A stretch of 64,000 bases of DNA from JBFWUM01 sp050247255 (GTDB taxonomy: Bacteria; Acidobacteriota; Vicinamibacteria; Vicinamibacterales; UBA2999). A program made the position numbers and the translations under genes. The stretch lies in the NCBI GenBank assembly GCA_050247255.1, contig JBFWUM010000008.1, positions 33,485 to 97,484 of the forward strand, written 5' to 3'. Below are positions 28,329-36,427 of this stretch, piece by piece. Under the pieces are notes generated by a model, which was not told the origin of the DNA, searched no databases, and worked only from the letters and a program-made list of their open reading frames with translations. How positions within the stretch are numbered: position 1 is the first letter of the stretch; the number at the start of each line of letters is the position of its first letter.

Positions 28329-29774
28329 TTGCCGGATCCTTCGACCGCACCCGACGCGGCAGCCCTGGTCGCCGCCCTGGCCGAGGCCTCTGACGAGGCC
28401 ATTGCCACAACCGACCTCGACGCCCGGGTCCTGACCTGGAGCGCCGGGGCCACGCGCCTGTACGGGTACACCGAAGCCGAGATCGTCGGCCACTCGATGG
28501 CGGAACTGATGCCCCCCGGACAGCAGGGCATCGTCGCCGCCAACTACGCGCGGCTGCGCGCCGGCCACCGCGTCGAGCAGTTCGACACGCTTCGGATCAG
28601 GAAGGACGGCCGCCTCATCCAGGTGACCGTTACGCTTGCGCCCATCCGCGACGCGTCCGGCGCCATCACCACCGTCCTGTCGCTGTCGCGCGATATCGGC
28701 AACCAGAAGCGGAGCGACGCCGCGCTGCAGGCCAGCCAGGAACGCTGGCGGGCCCTGCTCGACTCGGCCGTCGATGCGATTGTCGTCATCGATGCGCGCG
28801 GCCGCATCGAGGCCTTCAACCGGGCGGCGGAGCGGATGTTCGGCTACAGCGAGCGCGACGTGGTACGGAAGAACGTCAGCATGCTGATGCCGTCGCCGTA
28901 TCGCGAGGAGCATGACAGCTACCTCGCGCGCTACATGCGCGACGGCGACGCCCGCGTCATCGGCATCGGACGCGAGGTCACCGGGCAGCGACGCGACGGC
29001 TCGACGTTTCCGGTCCACCTCTCGGTGGGGGAGATGGAGGTGGACGGCGAGCGCAAGTTCACGGGCATTCTGCACGACCTGTCGAAGCGCGCAGAGCTGG
29101 AGGAGCAACTGCGCGAGCAGGCGGCGCTCGTCCGCCTCGGCGAGATGGCGGCGGTCATCGCGCACGAGGTCAAGAACCCGCTGGCCGGCATCCGCGGCGC
29201 CATCCAGGTGATCGGCGGGCGGCTGGCCGCCGGCAGCCCGGAGGCGGGAATTACGACGGAAATCGTCGCGCGGATCGATGCCCTGAGCGAGCTGATGAAG
29301 GACCTGCTGCTGTTCGCGCGGCCGCCCCGGCCGCAGCCGGCGCCCGTGCAGGTCCAGGCGCTGGTCCAGGCGACTGCCGAGCTGTTGACGGCCGACCCCG
29401 CCATGCGTGATATCACCGTCGGGCTGGAGGGCGATGCCCCGCCGATTTCAGCCGACCCGGGGCTGCTGAAGATCGTGTTCGTCAACCTGCTGGCCAACAG
29501 CGCCCACGCCATGAAGGGGCAGGGGTCGATCCGGGTGGCGGTCGGCGCGCGCGACCGGCACTGCACCATCACCATCAGCGACGATGGGCCGGGGATTCCT
29601 CCCGAGGTTCGCGAAAAAGTCTTCACCCCCTTCTTCACCACCAAGGCGCGCGGCACCGGGCTGGGCCTGCCGACGGCCAAGCGCCTGATCGAAGCGCACC
29701 ACGGAAATATCGGCATCGATTGCCCGCCGCAGGGCGGCACGACGGTCACGATTCAACTGCCGCTTCCGCAGTAG
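28329..29774 (+). CDS. PAS-PAS sensor histidine kinase (NtrB/FixL-like)
   Basis: The 481-residue cytosolic kinase has two PAS domains (about 12-135 and 140-255), a HisKA domain with phospho-His in AVIAHEVKNPLAGIRG and an HATPase domain (N-box NLLANSAHAM, DDGPGIPPEV, GTGLGLPTAK). The H-box and following helix are close to those of the kinase at 45425-46606, so the two may share response-regulator targets. The start is a TTG at 28329 (no ATG or GTG is nearby). A stand-alone receiver gene follows. Confidence 0.88.
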   Translation: MPDPSTAPDAAALVAALAEASDEAIATTDLDARVLTWSAGATRLYGYTEAEIVGHSMAELMPPGQQGIVAANYARLRAGHRVEQFDTLRIRKDGRLIQVTVTLAPIRDASGAITTVLSLSRDIGNQKRSDAALQASQERWRALLDSAVDAIVVIDARGRIEAFNRAAERMFGYSERDVVRKNVSMLMPSPYREEHDSYLARYMRDGDARVIGIGREVTGQRRDGSTFPVHLSVGEMEVDGERKFTGILHDLSKRAELEEQLREQAALVRLGEMAAVIAHEVKNPLAGIRGAIQVIGGRLAAGSPEAGITTEIVARIDALSELMKDLLLFARPPRPQPAPVQVQALVQATAELLTADPAMRDITVGLEGDAPPISADPGLLKIVFVNLLANSAHAMKGQGSIRVAVGARDRHCTITISDDGPGIPPEVREKVFTPFFTTKARGTGLGLPTAKRLIEAHHGNIGIDCPPQGGTTVTIQLPLPQ

Positions 29775-29833
29775 CGGCACGCGCGTCAACGCCGGCCTGC
29801 TTCTTGAAACGGTCCGGGGTGAGATAGTGCCCC

Positions 29834-30244
29834 GTGCCCGAACTCCTTGATGTCCTGATCGTCGACGACGAGCCGCTGATCCGATGGGCCGTGGCCCGGA
29901 CGCTGGCGACCGCGGGCCACCGCGTGCGGGAGGCGCGCGACGCGGCCGGTGCCATCGCGGCGCTGACGAGCGGCGAGCCGCTGCCCGACGTCGTGCTGCT
30001 CGACTGCCGGCTGCCGGACAGCGACGGGCCCGAGCTGCTGCAGACGACCCGGCACCTCGCACCTGACAGCGCCGTGGTGATGATGTCGGCCGATCCGCCG
30101 GCCTGGGTCCGCGACGCGTGCGCCCTGGGCGCCTCGTCGGTCATGCAGAAGCCCTTCGACATGGGGGAGGTCGAAGCGGCGCTGCTCGGGGCGCACGTCA
30201 GTCGATCGCCGCTTCAACCGCCTTCAGCAGGTCCGTCATCGTGA
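29834..30244 (+). CDS. Single-domain response regulator (receiver only)
   Basis: The 136-residue CheY-like protein has DD in IVDDEPLIRW, the phospho-acceptor Asp in VVLLDCRLPDSDG and Lys in VMQKPFD. There is no output domain, so it would act through protein contacts or as a phosphate relay. It is paralogous to the receiver at 46720-47113 and also resembles the NtrC receiver. GTG start at 29834. Its last 47 bases overlap the convergent hybrid kinase gene. Confidence 0.85.
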   Translation: MPELLDVLIVDDEPLIRWAVARTLATAGHRVREARDAAGAIAALTSGEPLPDVVLLDCRLPDSDGPELLQTTRHLAPDSAVVMMSADPPAWVRDACALGASSVMQKPFDMGEVEAALLGAHVSRSPLQPPSAGPSS

Positions 30245-31670
30245 ACGGCTTCTGCAGCAGCCGGTCGGTCGGACCGACCTGCTGCACCACGCCTTCCGCA
30301 TAGCCCGACATGAAGAGGACGCGCGTGCCCGGATGACGGGAGGACAGCTCCCTCGCCAGCGCCGGCCCGCTGCCATGCGGCAGCATCACGTCGGTCAGCA
30401 GCAGGTCGAGCTGCTGCTCGTCGCCGGTCGCCAGCTGCCGCGCCGTCGCCGCGTCCGCCGCTTCGAGCACGCGATAGCCGCGCTCGACCAGCACCCGCAC
30501 GGTCAGTTGCCGCACGCCGGCATCGTCGTCGACCACCAGCACCGTGGACGACGGCTTCGCCTGCCGCGGCGTTGCCGCCTCGGCGCTGCTCAGCGGCCGC
30601 AGGGTGTCAGCGGTTGCGGGGAAGTAGAGCCGGAAGGTCGTGCCGTGGCCCGGCTCGCTGTAGACCCAGATGAACCCGCCCATCTGCTTGACGATGCCGT
30701 AGACCGTTGGCAGGCCGAGGCCGGTCCCCTTGCCGGGCGGCTTGGTCGTGAAGAACGGCTCGAACACGCGCGCCCGTGTCGCCTCGTCCATGCCGTGGCC
30801 GGTGTCGGCCACGCTCAGCACCGCGTAGCGTCCCGGCTGCATCGACGCGCGCTGCTCGACGTCCTCGTCCGAGAGATCGGCAACCGAGGTGGCCATGACC
30901 AGGCGCCCGCCGGCCGGCATCGCATCGACCGCGTTGACCGCCAGGTTGGTGAGGGCGTTCTCGAGCTGTTGGGCATCGCCGCGTATGACCGTGGGACGAT
31001 CGTGGAGGCGGAGGTCGAGGTCGATGTGCGCGCCGGCCGCGCGCCGGAAGAGCGGCTCCATGCGGCGCACGACGATGTTGAGGTCGAGCGGCTCGATGCG
31101 GAGCACCTGGCGGCGCCCGTAGGCGAGCAGCTGCCGGGTCAGCGAGGCGGACCGGAGGGCGGCGTCGTGGACGGCCGCGAGCTCGGTCCGGCGGTCGGGG
31201 TCGGTCTCGGTTTCGAGCAGGAGTTCCGTGAAGCCGAGCACCGCCGTGAGCTGGTTGTTGAAGTCGTGAGCCACGCCGCCGGCAAGCTGGCCGAGCGCCT
31301 CCATCCGCTGCGCGAAGTGGAGGTCGAGCTCGGCGCGCCGCAGCTGGGTGGCGTCGAGCGACAGCAGGCAGACGCCCTCGTCGACCGGGATGACCGTCGT
31401 GTCGAACCAGCGGCGCTCGCCGTCGGGCAGCGTGAACTCGAAGGCGAGCGACTCGCGGCGGCCGGTGCCGAGCACCCGCCCGATGGCCGCGTAGACCGGC
31501 GTCTGCTCGATGCCCGGATAGCACTCGGCCATGTGGCGGCCGACCAGGTCAGCTGGCCGCCGCTGCCCCTGCCGGGCGGCGGTTGCGTTGACGTAGACGT
31601 ATCGCCGCCGGGCGTCGACAATCTGCACGCCTTCGAGCAAGTGATCGAACAGCGATCGGGAGGCCACCAC
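30198..31670 (-). CDS. Hybrid sensor kinase: PAS-HisKA-HATPase-receiver
   Basis: The 490-residue protein has one PAS domain (about 5-115), a HisKA domain (GGVAHDFNNQLTAVLGF), an HATPase domain (NLAVNAVDAM, DTGHGMDEAT, GTGLGLPTVY) and a C-terminal receiver (about 370-490: LVVDDDAGVRQ, LLLTDVMLPHGSG, LLQKPF). No TM helix, so it senses a cytosolic signal. The partner that takes phosphate from its receiver is not apparent. Start GTG 31670. Its 3' end overlaps the convergent receiver gene by 47 bases. Confidence 0.88.
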   Translation of the reverse strand: MVASRSLFDHLLEGVQIVDARRRYVYVNATAARQGQRRPADLVGRHMAECYPGIEQTPVYAAIGRVLGTGRRESLAFEFTLPDGERRWFDTTVIPVDEGVCLLSLDATQLRRAELDLHFAQRMEALGQLAGGVAHDFNNQLTAVLGFTELLLETETDPDRRTELAAVHDAALRSASLTRQLLAYGRRQVLRIEPLDLNIVVRRMEPLFRRAAGAHIDLDLRLHDRPTVIRGDAQQLENALTNLAVNAVDAMPAGGRLVMATSVADLSDEDVEQRASMQPGRYAVLSVADTGHGMDEATRARVFEPFFTTKPPGKGTGLGLPTVYGIVKQMGGFIWVYSEPGHGTTFRLYFPATADTLRPLSSAEAATPRQAKPSSTVLVVDDDAGVRQLTVRVLVERGYRVLEAADAATARQLATGDEQQLDLLLTDVMLPHGSGPALARELSSRHPGTRVLFMSGYAEGVVQQVGPTDRLLQKPFTMTDLLKAVEAAID

Positions 31671-31719
31671 CGGGCCTCACGGTAAGGGCCGACGCCCGCA
31701 GGCGGTATCCGCGTCCGTC

Positions 31720-32076
31720 CTACATCGCCGGGGCGGCATGTGTCTTGACATCATGCCGCTGCTCGCGCGCGAAGTCCTGCAGGCAGCGCCGCATCTTGTC
31801 GAACGCCTCGTGAATCGCCGCACCGGCGTAGCGGGCCCGGGTGATCTCCGTGTCGTGGGCGACGGTGAGCAGCCGTCCGGGGACACTGAGCTCGAGCCGG
31901 ATGTGCAGCTGGCGGCCGCTGTGGCGCCGCCGATGCGGCACCTCGAGCAGCGCGCGGCACCCGAGGAGGGTGCCGTGGAACTGTTCGAGCCACCTGGCGC
32001 GTTCGCGAATCTCCGCCTCGAGCGCCTCGGAAGGGGCAAGACCGCGGAAGGTGATCTGGATGGGGGTGCCGGTCAT
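31720..32076 (-). CDS. HPF/RaiA-like ribosome-associated protein (short form)
   Basis: The 118-residue protein resembles the hibernation-promoting factor family: beta-strand IQITFRGLAPSEALEAEIRE, RHSGRQLHIRLELSVPG and a helix with AIHEAFDKMRRCLQDFAREQ. Family members bind the 30S subunit and silence ribosomes in stationary phase or hypoxia. The start ATG at 32076 has GGAG upstream and lies 15 bases behind a near-consensus sigma-54 promoter start, fitting control under nutrient or energy stress. Confidence 0.75.
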   Translation of the reverse strand: MTGTPIQITFRGLAPSEALEAEIRERARWLEQFHGTLLGCRALLEVPHRRRHSGRQLHIRLELSVPGRLLTVAHDTEITRARYAGAAIHEAFDKMRRCLQDFAREQRHDVKTHAAPAM

Positions 32077-32100
32077 GGGAAGGACTCCTGCCAGCGACCT

Positions 32101-32117
32101 CAGCAACGAACGTGCCT
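32101..32117 (-). promoter_or_regulatory. Sigma-54 promoter of the HPF-like gene
   Basis: Minus strand AGGCACGTTCGTTGCT fits the consensus GGCACG-N4-TTGC exactly. Predicted start is about 32091. One of the best matches in the window. Confidence 0.6.
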
Positions 32118-32164
32118 CGCCCGCGGCGGGCCTCCGCCGCGCGGGATCGCGGGATGGCTTCGGC

Positions 32165-32212
32165 CGCGCGGGGGATTTTTGCGGCCGGCGCGGGATTGTC
32201 CGCGCGCGCCGT
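32165..32212. promoter_or_regulatory. Tandem dyad-like sites shared by HPF and DUF2383 promoters
   Basis: GCGCGGGGGATTTTTGCGG and GCGCGGGATTGTCCGCGC place GGGATT at 32172 and 32192, exactly 20 bp apart. Sigma-54 type promoters lie on both sides, pointing outward. Confidence 0.5.
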
Positions 32213-32277
32213 CTGGCCGTCCCGCCGCAGCAGGCTGAAACCGGCGCGTTTTCGCGTGATTGCGGGTCGAGGTGATG

Positions 32278-32293
32278 TGGCCGGGCATCTGCA
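32278..32293 (+). promoter_or_regulatory. Sigma-54 type promoter of the DUF2383/USP operon
   Basis: TGGCCGGGCATCTGCACC has GG-N10-GC and TGCA at -12. Predicted start is about 32304, 41 bases before the ATG. Confidence 0.45.
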
Positions 32294-32344
32294 CCGGCGG
32301 TCGATGTCGTGGCCATCGCGCCGCGCGAACAGGAGGAAGACGCC

Positions 32345-32782
32345 ATGAACCGGAATGAACACGCGGTGCTGAACCATCTGATCGAATCCTGCCGCGACAG
32401 CGCGCGCGGGTTGCGCCTGTCGGCGGAGCAGGTCAACGATGCCGCCCTCAAGACGCTCTTCACGGAGATGGCCGACCAGCGGGAGCAGTTCGTGATCGAG
32501 CTGCTGCCGCACGCCAACCGGCTCGGCGGCGACCTTGCCCACGAGGGCAGCCGGGTCGCGGCGCTGCACCGGGCGTGGATGCGGTTCGAGGAGCGCTTCC
32601 TGGACGACGACGCCGCGCTCGTCAGCGAGGTGGAGCTTGGCGATCGCGCGACGCTGAGCGCATACTTCCAGGCGGTCAACGGCATGCTGCCGCCCGACAC
32701 CCGGCCGGTGGTTGAGCGCCAGTACGCGGCGATCGAAGCCGCGCACGATCGGCTGCCGGTGCTGGCCTATCGCTGGAGTTGA
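32345..32782 (+). CDS. DUF2383 (PA2169-type) four-helix-bundle protein
   Basis: The 145-residue all-helical protein matches the PA2169/DUF2383 ferritin-like family (NEHAVLNHLIESCRDSARGL, FTEMADQREQFVIELLPHA). Conserved Glu/His residues could bind metal, but the role is not established. It is often found with stress proteins, as here: the USP gene starts 6 bases downstream. Strong AGGAGG ahead of the ATG at 32345. Confidence 0.82.
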   Translation: MNRNEHAVLNHLIESCRDSARGLRLSAEQVNDAALKTLFTEMADQREQFVIELLPHANRLGGDLAHEGSRVAALHRAWMRFEERFLDDDAALVSEVELGDRATLSAYFQAVNGMLPPDTRPVVERQYAAIEAAHDRLPVLAYRWS

Positions 32783-32788
32783 GCTGAG

Positions 32789-33673
32789 GTGATTGCGTTC
32801 CGCCGTATCATCTGCCCGATCGACTTCTCCGAGTCGTCACGCCACGCGCTCGACCACGCGGTGGCGATCGCCAGGTGGTACGGCGGAGCCGTCACCGCGC
32901 TGCACGTGCTGCAGCCGATTCCCTACACCGATCCGCTCATGGCGGGCGGCCTGGAGTACACGGCGGCGGACGTCGAGCGGACCGAACGCGACCTGGCGCG
33001 GTTCGTCGACGAGGAGATCGGCTCGGTCATGCCGATCGAGATCGCCGTGCTCCAGGGCGTCCCGGCGCTGGTGATCGTCGAGCAGGCGCGCCTGTTGGAT
33101 GCCGACCTGATCGTGCTCGGCACCCACGGCCGGCGGGGGTTCGAGCGCTTCATGCTGGGCTCGGTCGCCGAGCGCGTGCTGCGCAAGGCGTCGTGCCCGG
33201 TGCTGACGGTCCCGGCGCGGACGCCGGACGCCGTCGGGCGGGGCCCGGTCGTGTTCAACCAGATCCTGTGCGGCGTCGATTTCTCGCCGGCCTCGGCCCA
33301 GGCCCTCACCTACGCGGCGTCGCTGGCGCGCTGGTCAGAAGCCCGGCTCACCGCCATGCACGTGGTCGAGGCGCGCCCGCTGTACGAGCCGTCGGCGCTC
33401 GGCGCGTCGGCATTCCAGAATTTCGAGGCCGAAGCGGTCGAGGCCGCCACCGGACGACTGCGCGATCTGGTGCCGCGCGACGTGGCGGTCACCGAAGTCA
33501 TCGAAGTCGGCAAGCCGTACCGCGCGCTGCTGGATCGGTGCGCGGCCGACGGCAGCGACCTGATCGTCATCGGCGTCCACAGCGGCGTCAGCGATCGCCT
33601 CGGGTTCTTCGGCTCGACCACCAACCACATCGTCCGCGAGGCGACCTGCCCGGTGCTGTCGCTCCGCGGATAG
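32789..33673 (+). CDS. Tandem-domain universal stress protein (USP 2 of 6)
   Basis: The 294-residue protein has two UspA domains: RRIICPIDFSESSRHALDHA opening the first and ILCGVDFSPASAQAL the second. The ATP-binding motif is intact in the first (GTHGRRGFERFMLGS). The second has GVHSGVSDRLGFFGS. The GTG start at 32789 is preceded by GAG and sits 6 bases past the DUF2383 stop. It is close to the USP at 43831-44712 (shared FGSTTNH near the end), so these two are probable recent paralogs. Confidence 0.9.
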   Translation: MIAFRRIICPIDFSESSRHALDHAVAIARWYGGAVTALHVLQPIPYTDPLMAGGLEYTAADVERTERDLARFVDEEIGSVMPIEIAVLQGVPALVIVEQARLLDADLIVLGTHGRRGFERFMLGSVAERVLRKASCPVLTVPARTPDAVGRGPVVFNQILCGVDFSPASAQALTYAASLARWSEARLTAMHVVEARPLYEPSALGASAFQNFEAEAVEAATGRLRDLVPRDVAVTEVIEVGKPYRALLDRCAADGSDLIVIGVHSGVSDRLGFFGSTTNHIVREATCPVLSLRG

Positions 33674-33679
33674 CCGCCC

Positions 33680-33934
33680 TCAGCCTTCCTTCGTTTGCAG
33701 CCGCGGCCGTCTCGACGTCAGGGTTGCCGGGACCGCCTTCGGCTGCGGCCAGGCGACAAAGGATCCGTCGTGCAGTTGATGCAGGTAGCCCTCGGCCACG
33801 AGGTGGTTCAGGAGGGCCTCGCACTGGTGCAGGTCGAGGTGCCACAGCCGGCGCGCCTGCGCGCGCGTCAACCGCAGCCCCGGCATCTCCCTGAACTCAC
33901 CGCGGATACGAACCAGAAGGTCAGCGTCCAGCAT
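33680..33934 (-). CDS. Small winged-helix-like protein, family member A
   Basis: The 84-residue protein shares the pattern EMPGL-(R/K)-LT-x-QA-R-LW/F-x-LD-x3-C-x2-(L/V)L-x2-LV-x3-(Y/A)L, then DGSFV, with the protein at 43515-43760. The predicted helix-turn-helix plus wing suggests DNA binding or a protein-protein adaptor. Both copies sit beside USP genes. Convergent with the USP, 6 bases from its stop. A basic tail (SRRPRLQTKEG) is present. Family name unknown to me. Confidence 0.6.
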   Translation of the reverse strand: MLDADLLVRIRGEFREMPGLRLTRAQARRLWHLDLHQCEALLNHLVAEGYLHQLHDGSFVAWPQPKAVPATLTSRRPRLQTKEG

Positions 33935-33962
33935 GGTGCCTCTCCGTTGAAGAAAACCACTC

Positions 33963-33987
33963 TATCGCCACGCTCGAGGTGGCGATA
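33963..33987. promoter_or_regulatory. 9-bp perfect inverted repeat upstream of the small winged-helix gene
   Basis: TATCGCCAC and GTGGCGATA are separated by 7 bases. It lies 29-53 bases before the ATG at 33934, so it could be an operator or a 5' hairpin. A dyad-like GGGAAAGATTTCGCG follows at 33989. No -24/-12 promoter was found for this gene. Confidence 0.4.
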
Positions 33988-34024
33988 CGGGAAAGATTTC
34001 GCGTCGGAAAGGGACTGACACCGG

Positions 34025-34888
34025 CTATCGAGTCACGTCGACGGCGATGCCGGCGGGGCGGCGGACGGCGTCCGCCGCGAGCGTCCAGTCCATGCGTTCG
34101 CGGACGCCGAGCGCGCTGGCGATCGCGGTCACGGTCTTCAGCGCGGCCGGCGCACGCCGATAGACGTCGGGATGTACTTCCAGCCAGATGCGGCCATCAC
34201 TGACCGTCATGAGCACCGGCTCGTAGATCGCCAGGCCGCGCATGTCGATCTCCACGCGCGGGTAGAGGTCGGCAATGTCGGCCGGACTCAACCGGACGCA
34301 GCCATGTGTCGCGAACTGGTAGATCGACGCCGGGGCGTTGGTGCCATGGATGCCGATGCCGCTGAATGACAGCCGTATGAAATACGCGCCGAGGGGGTTC
34401 TCCGGTCCCGGCGCGACGCGCGTCAGCACTGGCCGTCCCTGCTGGCGCATCTCCTCCTGAATGGAGACCGGCACGTCCCAGGTCGGACGTTCTTCCTTGT
34501 CGACGATGTGAAAGGCGCCGGCTGGCGTCGGCCAGCCCGAGGTGCCGACCGCCATGGGATACACGCGAACCTCCGTCCCGCTGCGGAGGTACAGCAGGCG
34601 CTGCGGGATGTTGAGGAGCAGGGGCACCGCCGGATCGCCTGGCACGATGTGCCGATTGTCGACGACGAGCCGGTCGCCGGGATGCAGCACGTCCCGAACG
34701 CCGCGCCCATTCATCGTGGCCAGTGTCTGGACTGGAACGCCGAAGCGGGCAGCGAGACGGCGGAGCGAGTCGCCGGCCTGCACGGTGTACTCGAACGCCG
34801 ATCCGACGAGGCCGTTGCCGCCGGTCTGGCCCACGGCCGGCTGCGCCGCCACGAAGGCGGCCATCACGATCACGAGGATGATTCGCAT
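34025..34888 (-). CDS. LysM + L,D-transpeptidase (YkuD) protein
   Basis: The 287-residue protein has a signal peptide (to about 20), a LysM domain (FEYTVQAGDSLRRLAARFG, 32-76) and a YkuD catalytic domain with H195 and catalytic C197 in THGCVRLSPADI. L,D-transpeptidases make 3-3 peptidoglycan cross-links or attach proteins to the wall and are favoured in stationary phase. Start ATG 34888; the frame upstream is non-coding in character. A TGGCACG-type sigma-54 promoter lies 28-42 bases upstream. Confidence 0.9.
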   Translation of the reverse strand: MRIILVIVMAAFVAAQPAVGQTGGNGLVGSAFEYTVQAGDSLRRLAARFGVPVQTLATMNGRGVRDVLHPGDRLVVDNRHIVPGDPAVPLLLNIPQRLLYLRSGTEVRVYPMAVGTSGWPTPAGAFHIVDKEERPTWDVPVSIQEEMRQQGRPVLTRVAPGPENPLGAYFIRLSFSGIGIHGTNAPASIYQFATHGCVRLSPADIADLYPRVEIDMRGLAIYEPVLMTVSDGRIWLEVHPDVYRRAPAALKTVTAIASALGVRERMDWTLAADAVRRPAGIAVDVTR

Positions 34889-34915
34889 CGCGTACCGCAC
34901 GTGCCAATGCAGGTC

Positions 34916-34930
34916 GCCAACCTCGTGCCA
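34916..34930 (-). promoter_or_regulatory. Sigma-54 type promoter of the L,D-transpeptidase gene
   Basis: Minus strand TGGCACGAGGTTGGC has a consensus -24 (TGGCACG) and GC at the right distance, though the -12 reads TGGC rather than TTGC. Predicted start about 34904. Confidence 0.5.
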
Positions 34931-34983
34931 GCAGGTGGGGGCTTCGTGGTCGGGGGATGGGCGCGCCGGGGCTGCTGCGCCAG

Positions 34984-35018
34984 GCGGAATCCTTCGATCG
35001 ATCGCGAAAGATTTCGCG
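34984..35018. promoter_or_regulatory. Tandem dyad between divergent sigma-54 promoters
   Basis: GCGGAATCCTTCGA (34984) and the near-perfect palindrome CGCGAAAGATTTCGCG (35003-35018) have their GCG starts 20 bp apart. They lie between the divergent promoters of the L,D-transpeptidase and LOG genes. Confidence 0.55.
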
Positions 35019-35060
35019 CGCTGCGGTGCCTGAAACCGCGTGTGGCGCGGCACAGTGCGC

Positions 35061-35074
35061 GGCACGCCGCTTGC
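35061..35074 (+). promoter_or_regulatory. Sigma-54 promoter of the LOG/DUF4389/MlaF-like operon
   Basis: CGGCACGCCGCTTGCC (35060-35075) matches GGCACG-N4-TTGC perfectly. Predicted start is about 35086, almost at the GTG 35088, implying a very short leader. Confidence 0.6.
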
Positions 35075-35087
35075 CGCGCTGAGGTTC

Positions 35088-35825
35088 GTGATCCCGGACG
35101 TTGCCATCCTGGAAGGCCCGCACTCCCGCGGCCGCGAGCTCTGGACGACGCTCCGCGCGGTCCGCGACTTTGTGCGCGGGTTTCGCACGCTGCACTTCGT
35201 CGGGCCGTGCGTGACCGTCTTCGGGTCGGCCCGCTTCGGCGACGGGCACCCGGCGTACGCGGTGGCCAGGGAGGTCGGCGGGCGGCTGGTGCGTCTTGGT
35301 TTCACCGTGATGACCGGCGGCGGTCCCGGCTTGATGGAAGGCGCGAATCGCGGCGCCCGCGAGGCCGGCGGCCGGTCGGTCGGCTGCAACATCGAGCTGC
35401 CGCTGGAACAGCAGCCGAATGCCTATCTCGATCGCTCGGTCACCTGCCGCTACTTCTTCGTTCGCAAGGTGCTCCTCTTCAAGTACTCCTACGCGTTCGT
35501 CGCCCTGCCCGGCGGGCTCGGCACGCTCGATGAGCTGTCGGAGGCGCTGACGCTGATCCAGACCGGCAAGATCGCCAACTTCCCGGTCGTCCTCATCGGC
35601 CGCGACTATTGGGCGCCGCTGGAGCGGGCGCTGCGCAGCATGGTGGCCGCAGGCACCATTGGCGAGGACGACCTTCGCCTGCTCCTGGTCACCGACGATC
35701 TCGACGAGGCCATGGCCTACATCGAGCGTCACGCCGTGACCGCGTTCGGCCTGCGGCGGACGCATCCGCGGCCGTCGATCTTCCTCGGCGAGATCGGGCC
35801 CGCCAGGCACCACGAGGCGGCATGA
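35088..35825 (+). CDS. LOG-family protein (cytokinin phosphoribohydrolase-like, TIGR00730)
   Basis: The 245-residue protein has the Rossmann-type LOG core (FVGPCVTVFGSARF, VMTGGGPGLMEGANRGA) and the diagnostic PGGLGTLDE. LOG enzymes hydrolyse nucleoside 5'-monophosphates to base and ribose phosphate; bacterial members are often mislabelled lysine decarboxylase. I use the GTG at 35088 because it lies beyond a consensus sigma-54 promoter and follows GAGG. An earlier GTG at 35040 would lie inside the promoter region. Stop overlaps the next gene by ATGA. Confidence 0.85.
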   Translation: MIPDVAILEGPHSRGRELWTTLRAVRDFVRGFRTLHFVGPCVTVFGSARFGDGHPAYAVAREVGGRLVRLGFTVMTGGGPGLMEGANRGAREAGGRSVGCNIELPLEQQPNAYLDRSVTCRYFFVRKVLLFKYSYAFVALPGGLGTLDELSEALTLIQTGKIANFPVVLIGRDYWAPLERALRSMVAAGTIGEDDLRLLLVTDDLDEAMAYIERHAVTAFGLRRTHPRPSIFLGEIGPARHHEAA

Positions 35826-36424
35826 CCGCCTATCCCGTTCGCACGTCCGTCGTCACGCCGCCGGGGCCGCGGAACCGGCTGACCGTCGCGTTCCGCCCGC
35901 TGCTGGCCCTTCCGCACACGCTGCTGGCCGGCCCGATCGTCTGGTTCTACCGCTCGGGCAGTCTCGGCCTGCTCGGCGCCGCGGCCTACTTTCTGGCCGT
36001 TGTCAACTGGTGCAGCGTGCTGGTGACCGGAACGCTGATCCCGGGGATCCGCGACTTCGATCTCTATTACCTGCGCTGGCGCCTCCGCGCGGTTGCCTAC
36101 ACGGCGCTGCTGGTCGACCAGTACCCGCCCTTCGGAGATGCGCCGTATCCGGCCTCGATCGAGATCGTCGAGCCGGCCGTGCGCGACCGCACCAGCATTG
36201 CGCTGCGGCTGCTGTTCGTGCTTCCGCACCTGGTCGTGCTGTGCTTCGTGCTGATCGCGTGGTTCGTGACCAGCGTCATCGCCTGGGTCGCCATCCTCGT
36301 CACCGGCGCCTATCCCCGCGCGCTCCTGCCGTTCGGCCTCGGCGCCCTGCAATGGCTGCTGCGCGTCGAGGCGTACCTGTTGCTGCTGGTCGACGAGTAT
36401 CCGCCGTTCACGCTCGAGGGGTAG
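35822..36424 (+). CDS. DUF4389 membrane protein
   Basis: The 200-residue protein has two repeats of the DUF4389 unit, each with TM helices and a terminal LLVDQYPPF or LLVDEYPPF box. Four TM helices overall. The family is unstudied. It overlaps the LOG gene by ATGA and is followed 3 bases later by an MlaF-like ATPase, so the three are one operon. Confidence 0.82.
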   Translation: MTAYPVRTSVVTPPGPRNRLTVAFRPLLALPHTLLAGPIVWFYRSGSLGLLGAAAYFLAVVNWCSVLVTGTLIPGIRDFDLYYLRWRLRAVAYTALLVDQYPPFGDAPYPASIEIVEPAVRDRTSIALRLLFVLPHLVVLCFVLIAWFVTSVIAWVAILVTGAYPRALLPFGLGALQWLLRVEAYLLLLVDEYPPFTLEG

Positions 36425-36427
36425 GCC

